Part shown: piece by piece, positions 60,241-64,000 of the stretch
How positions within the stretch are numbered: position 1 is the stretch's first letter
How the letters are laid out: every line of letters starts with the position of its first letter
Source of the DNA: Isoetes taiwanensis
Lineage: Eukaryota; Streptophyta; Lycopodiopsida; Isoetales; Isoetaceae
Assembly: GCA_021234155.1 (NCBI GenBank)
Contig: JAJEKV010000036.1
Location: 10,677,426-10,741,425 of the forward strand
Length of the DNA stretch: 64,000 nt
Direction of reading: 5' to 3'
Notes under the pieces: generated by a model
What the model saw: only the letters and a program-made list of their open reading frames with translations
Told to the model about the DNA's origin: nothing
Databases searched by the model: none
Program-made: the position numbers and the translations under genes

Positions 60241-60245
60241 TCAGT
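60100..60245 (+). repeat. CACCACATTC minisatellite in the protease-RT linker
   Basis: Irregular units of 9-10 bases (CACCACATTCATCACTGTCA and variants) repeat about 14 times. In the RT frame they encode a Ser/Pro/His-rich stretch, in the protease frame a Thr/Ile/Val-rich stretch. Similar units occur in the LTR at 56505-56565. Confidence 0.85.
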
Positions 60246-60750
60246 CAAGAACATCAATATTTCTCAAGGAAATCAAGAAGAATTGGTTACTATTGGAGGA
60301 GATCTCACTCAAGAGGAGGAACGCGATTTGATATCTTTATTAAGAGAATTCAGGGATGTTTTGGCAAGAAATTACAAAGAATTGAAAGGCATTCCACCGG
60401 AGGTGGTGGTTCATACTATTGATTTGAAACAAGGATCAAAACCAGTCCAACAAGCTCAAAGGAGAATGAGTCCAGCAATAGAGGAGCAAGTAAAGGTTGA
60501 AGTCATGAAGCTTTTGGAGGCAGGATTTATTGTACCAGTGCCAAATTCAGATTGGATCAGTTCTATTGTACCAGTGAGAAAGCCAAATAACTCAATCCGA
60601 GTATGCATTGATTACAGGGATCTCAACAAAGCTACCAAAAGAGATCATTTTCCTACACCATTCATAGACACTTTGCTGGATATTGTTGCAGGAAATCAGG
60701 CCTATTCTTTCTTGGATGGTTACTCAGGATATAATTGGCTAGCAAATTGA
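60245..60750 (+). pseudogene. N-terminal reverse transcriptase of the second Gypsy element
   Basis: The frame reads EERDLISLLREFRDVLARNY, PPEVVVHTIDLKQGSKPVQQ, SSIVPVRKPNNSIRVCIDYR and DLNKATKRDHFPTPFIDTLL, ending at FLDGYSGYN followed by unrelated residues and a stop at 60750. These are the first RT blocks. The catalytic Asp pair lies beyond the break and is missing. Confidence 0.92.
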
Positions 60751-61040
60751 TGAAACTTGTTTTTTCCTTTTTAACTTCGTATTAAGAACATGCAACAAAA
60801 ACGTTTAGAATGCCATTAAAAATTGAGTTTTGAGTAGCAAACACTTTGGAATGGGAACAAGGGGCTTCAGGAGCGGCGCATGCTTGGGAACATGTATCAG
60901 AACGGGAACGGAGTACGAAACTGGGTTTCGGATATTTATGCTAGAATAGGAAGAATAAGTGTGTTGTGCTTCAGCCATGCACATATACCTTGTGCAAATG
61001 GACTTGCCTTCTTGCGTTTATCAATTTCATTTCATTTTAC

Positions 61041-62019
61041 TACACTTGCCAATGAGTATTGTGACGATTGTAATAAATTATATTAACTGTGAGTGTTTAG
61101 AGTTAAATCTATTTTAAAGCAGTAGCCACTGTGAACCTAAGTCCAACATACCAACCATACAAAAATACTAACAAAACTTGGGGAAGAGGTTAACCATTGT
61201 GATTCATTTTGAGAATTTATCCATTTGACATTTTAATCGAACTAAAGTGTCCATAATAATTATTTATTTGTGCTTTTATTGTCTTTTGCATAGGTTAGGA
61301 CTAAGGTTGTTGGCTTGTATAGTATTTAGAACTGTATATTTATGACGTAGAGAGGTGTTCTTTGGTCTTTGCTATTTTTTCCACTTTTTTTTTCCATTAC
61401 TGATGAAATATTATTTGATGCCTTCATAAGAATGGAGGTCATACCAGGAAAGGGATATGAAGGTTAAACCCAAAAAAAAAAAAATTGGATAATGACCCTT
61501 AGTGCTAAAAATGCTATGGCTACACTTGCCAATGAGTGTATTGTGACGATTGTAATAAATTATATTAACTGTGAGTGTTTTAGAGTTAAATCTGTTTTAA
61601 AGCAGTAGCCACTGTGAACCTAAGTCCAACATACCAACCATACAAAAATACTAACAAAACTTGGGGAAGAGGTTAACCATTGTGATTCATTTTGAGAATT
61701 TATCCATTTGACATTTTAATCGAACTAAAGTGTCCATAATAATTATTTATTTGTGCTTTTATTGTCTTTTGCATAGGTTAGGACTAAGGTTGTTGGCTTG
61801 TATAGTATTTAGAACTGTATATCTATGACGTAGAGAGGTGTTCTTTGGTCTTTGCTATTTTTCCCACTTTTTTTTTTTTCCATTACTGATGAAATATTAT
61901 TTGATGCCTTCATAAGAATGGAGGTCATACTAGGAAAGGGATATGCCCTCTAAAAAAATATGAAGGTTAAACCCAAAAAAAAATTGGATAATGACCCTTA
62001 GTGCTAAAAATGCTATGGC
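61041..62019. repeat. near-identical tandem duplication of 480 bp
   Basis: 61041-61520 is repeated at 61521-62019, both starting TACACTTGCC and ending ATGCTATGGC. Only a few substitutions and small indels separate them, the largest a 16-base insertion near 61945 (GCCCTCTAAAAAAATA). No coding frame is shared. The near identity says the duplication is recent. Confidence 0.95.
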
Positions 62020-62234
62020 ATTATCCTTGACTAGGTTAAGCTCTTATGTATTCCAAAATCTTATTAAATATAGTAAATTTGTATACGATTGGATTGGGCT
62101 CTATGTGGCAAGTTCGAATGCCCCTATGTGAAGGGAAAACTAATTTGTACCTTCCGTGATTGGATCTCAAAAAATGATGTATAAACATTGCATAAGTCAG
62201 ATATAGAAAATCCATGATGATTAAAAGCAAACCA

Positions 62235-62400
62235 ACCCATCCATCGTAGCAGTGGGCTAGTGGTTAGACATTTGGATTTGGTTCCCTCGCTTGGGTTCAA
62301 AATCCACTAGCTACCAGATGAAAGAATGGTGAGTGCAAGTCTTATCATGCGTGGTATGTGTTTGCTTTCACTAAATATAAAGAAAGCGAATCATCCAACT
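62235..62400 (+). mobile_element. tRNA-derived SINE-like sequence
   Basis: GTGGGCTAGTGGTTAGA (box A-like, about 62252) is followed by GGGTTCAAAATCC (box B-like, about 62294), with spacing right for an internal RNA polymerase III promoter, and the body ends near AAAGAAAG. The arms do not make a full tRNA cloverleaf. A 30-base direct duplication (AATCCAACTTTTAATTTG) follows at 62394-62455. Confidence 0.5.
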
Positions 62401-62715
62401 TTTAATTTGTAAGCAAAACCCTTAATAATCCAACTTTTAATTTGAAGGCAAAACCCTTTCCCATCTTTAATAATGTGTGTCGCTGATTGCTATAAGCAAT
62501 GTCAATTGATTTATGGAGAAGAAAGAATTTTACTAGATATTTAAAAAAAAAAAAAGGTAATATAGTAGATATTTGGCGATGGTTGACACCATAATTTTGT
62601 GGCTAAAGAATAGTTGTTTAGTCTTATGATAGGCCGACAACAAAGCCCATGTCAATGAAGAAGCATCAGCATATGGAATCACATCCCAAAAAAGCATGTT
62701 AGCATGTTTGGTAAT

Positions 62716-63090
62716 CCCATCGATCCGAGCCATCGGATCGAGATTCTAGAGGAGGCGAGTATGCATTTCTCACATGCATGAATTGCATGTTTTCTCTAGT
62801 TGGGAGATTGCTATTTTAAGCGAGGTTCTTCATCAACGTCTCATCGGCGCTTCTTCGTCTCTCTCAGCATTACCTTATTCTTTATTCTTTGAAACTATGC
62901 AGGGGAGGGGCTTCTCCCTGCTTGGATTGACCAATTTGACGTTTCTTTCCATGCTATGGCATGTTCTTCCCCGGTCTTGCCTCCTTTTTGGCCATAATCC
63001 TTTGACCTTCGCCTCGATCCCATTTTGATATGGAAGCTCTCTTCTATTCGGGAGGTTTTTGTGATTTTCATGCGAGCCCTGTTCTAGAAT
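62716..63090 (+). mobile_element. hairpin-rich repeat, copy B (short form)
   Basis: It shares with copies A and C the left hairpin (CCCATCGATCCGAGCCATCGG), the GCATGC-rich part, the leader through ACCTTATTCTTTATTCTTTG, and the right end (TTTTCATGCGAGCCC then TTCTAGAAT). Its centre (about 62895-63040) differs: it lacks the GTGCAGGTACAGG block and the long stem-loop. It directly abuts copy C. ATTCTAGA stands at both borders. Confidence 0.75.
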
Positions 63091-63791
63091 CCCATCGATC
63101 CGACCCATCGGATCGCGATTCTAGAGGGGGCGAGCATGTATCTCTCGCATGCATGCATTGCATGCTTTTTCTGGTTGGAAGATCGCTATTTCAGATGAGA
63201 TTCTTCATCAATGTCTCATTGGCGCTTCCTTGTCTCTCTTAGCAGTATCTTATTCTTTATTGTTTGAAACCCATCCCTTCCCCGATTAATTGTTTAATGT
63301 ATTTGTCGCCTGGCATTGGTGATTAGCCCCTCTATTTGAAGAGGTTTTTCTTTTCTTTTTTTTTTTTATCATGTGGCACGCGTGATCAGCCCCCCCACTT
63401 TGGGAAGTTTGTTTTTTCACATTTGTTCTAATGTTGATGATGTGCAGGTACAGGTTGGCAAGCGGCAGCAGGTTTGACTTTTTCATTCATGGGCTCTCAG
63501 CCTTACATTTGTTCAAGCCCCTTGTCGAAGGCTTATCACTAGGGGTTTTCCTCGAAAACCTGAAAGAGCGAGGTTTTTTAATCCCCGTGATAAGCTTTCG
63601 GCATGACACAAACCAAACATCTATTATATTTTCTGCTCGTATAATTGGACATTCCCTTTATTTTTCTTTGTGGATAGTTCGCATATGTGCGACTACCCAC
63701 TATCCAACATTGTAGAAAATCTGCTGAGATAAATAAGAAGCCTATCTATCGGGAGATTTTTGTCGTTTTCATGTGAGCCCCATTCTAGAAT
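63091..63791 (+). mobile_element. hairpin-rich repeat, copy C (long form)
   Basis: 701 bp, matching copy A (34887-35590) nearly end to end. Its left end is a palindrome built on CGATCCGACCCATCGGATCG and flanked by TCTAGAATC and GATTCTAGA; its right end is GAGCCCCATTCTAGAAT. ATTCTAGAGGGGGC on the left and GCCCCATTCTAGAAT on the right make an imperfect terminal inverted repeat. The inner stem-loop (GTCGAAGGCTTATCAC paired with GTGATAAGCTTTCGGC) and a short frame from 63431 are kept. Confidence 0.8.
63431..63715 (+). CDS. short conserved frame in hairpin-rich copy C, uncertain coding status
   Basis: The frame MLMMCRYRLASGSRFDF, then KPLVEGLSLGVFLEN and RGFLIPVISFR, is shared with copy A (35210-35419, MCRYRLAS, KPLAEGLSIGFFLEN, RGFLIPVISFR). 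Copy C lacks 15 bases relative to A, a multiple of three, and neither has a stop through the shared 65 codons. The frame overlaps the stem-loop, so RNA structure could also explain the conservation. No known family. Confidence 0.25.
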   Translation: MLMMCRYRLASGSRFDFFIHGLSALHLFKPLVEGLSLGVFLENLKERGFLIPVISFRHDTNQTSIIFSARIIGHSLYFSLWIVRICATTHYPTL

Positions 63792-64000
63792 GAGATTCAC
63801 AATGTAATGGATGACAATGTTGTAAATCCTGAATAAAAATTTGAATTCCAAAAGCAAAGGTGTATCAAGGAAATTATAAATTGTATCATGATCGTAGATG
63901 AAAGGAATTTAGACTGAAGCTTGAGATCCCTAAGTCTCAACAGTCATTATGATTTGCTTGTGTACATTTTATCCAGTTGGACAATAAAAAATTGCATATA

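Larger units (their letters stand above)
55919..60750 (+). mobile_element. second Ty3/Gypsy retrotransposon, 3'-truncated
   Basis: Layout: LTR, primer site, leader with a nested LINE, gag with three zinc knuckles, protease, and the N-terminal half of RT. The sequence ends inside RT; RNase H, integrase and the 3' LTR are absent. One in-frame stop and at least three frameshifts were read. It is better preserved than the 21.8-32.9-kb element and belongs to a different family: no LTR similarity was seen, and the gag is unlike it. Confidence 0.88.

Noticed and set aside
1-64000. CRISPR arrays, bacterial operons or organelle inserts
   Set aside because: No spaced identical repeats, no operon-like gene packing and no recognisable plastid or mitochondrial genes were seen.

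Overview
The window looks like nuclear DNA of a land plant with a large, transposon-rich genome. The evidence is a plant-specific zinc-finger homeodomain (ZF-HD) gene, an F-box reading frame, plant-type Gypsy and Copia retrotransposons (one with the usual plant initiator-Met tRNA primer site), LINE 3' ends, SINE-like pieces and several foldback elements. Introns are short with GT/AG borders. Nothing prokaryotic, plastid or mitochondrial was seen. The species cannot be fixed from sequence alone; a fern, lycophyte or gymnosperm is a guess.

Layout. 1-10.9 kb: AT-rich DNA with no confident gene, only weak exon candidates on the minus strand near 8.8-9.1 kb. 10.9-12.6 kb: a minus-strand multi-exon gene that I assembled from splice sites; it starts with a lysine-rich tail and carries leucine-rich-repeat-like segments. 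12.9-20.4 kb: a SINE-like piece, a 320-bp foldback MITE with 22-bp perfect terminal repeats, and a decayed minus-strand copy of the third ORF of a retrotransposon. 21.85-32.89 kb: a complete but decayed Gypsy element of about 11.0 kb, with two LTRs and an AGGAA target duplication on both sides. Its pol (protease, RT, RNase H, integrase) is followed by an extra ~2.9-kb coding region (ORF3) of unknown function.

33.1-38.3 kb: Copia remains. A plus-strand pol is split by a 704-bp hairpin-rich repeat and runs into an LTR. The same 256-bp LTR recurs inverted 1.7 kb away, in front of a minus-strand gag. 38.7-45.8 kb: LINE 3' ends in otherwise unassigned DNA. 48.9-50.05 kb: a minus-strand F-box/propeller-like gene with a damaged F-box end. 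51.2-51.6 kb: a Mutator-like foldback MITE. 52.4-53.2 kb: an intact ZF-HD homeodomain gene on the minus strand, the most secure host gene here. 54.9-55.9 kb: a diverged tandem duplication.

55.9-60.75 kb: a second Gypsy element (5' LTR, primer site, gag with three zinc knuckles, protease, N-terminal RT), truncated inside RT, with a small LINE in its leader. 61.0-62.0 kb: a young 480-bp tandem duplication. 62.7-63.8 kb: two head-to-tail members of the hairpin-rich family that also interrupts the Copia pol.

Only the ZF-HD gene and the LRR-like gene look like intact host genes. The most novel-looking items are the hairpin-rich ~700-bp family (three copies, conserved stem-loop, conserved short reading frame) and the Gypsy ORF3, found twice in the window. 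Frameshifts and stops are stated as read; assembly error cannot be excluded from one sequence.
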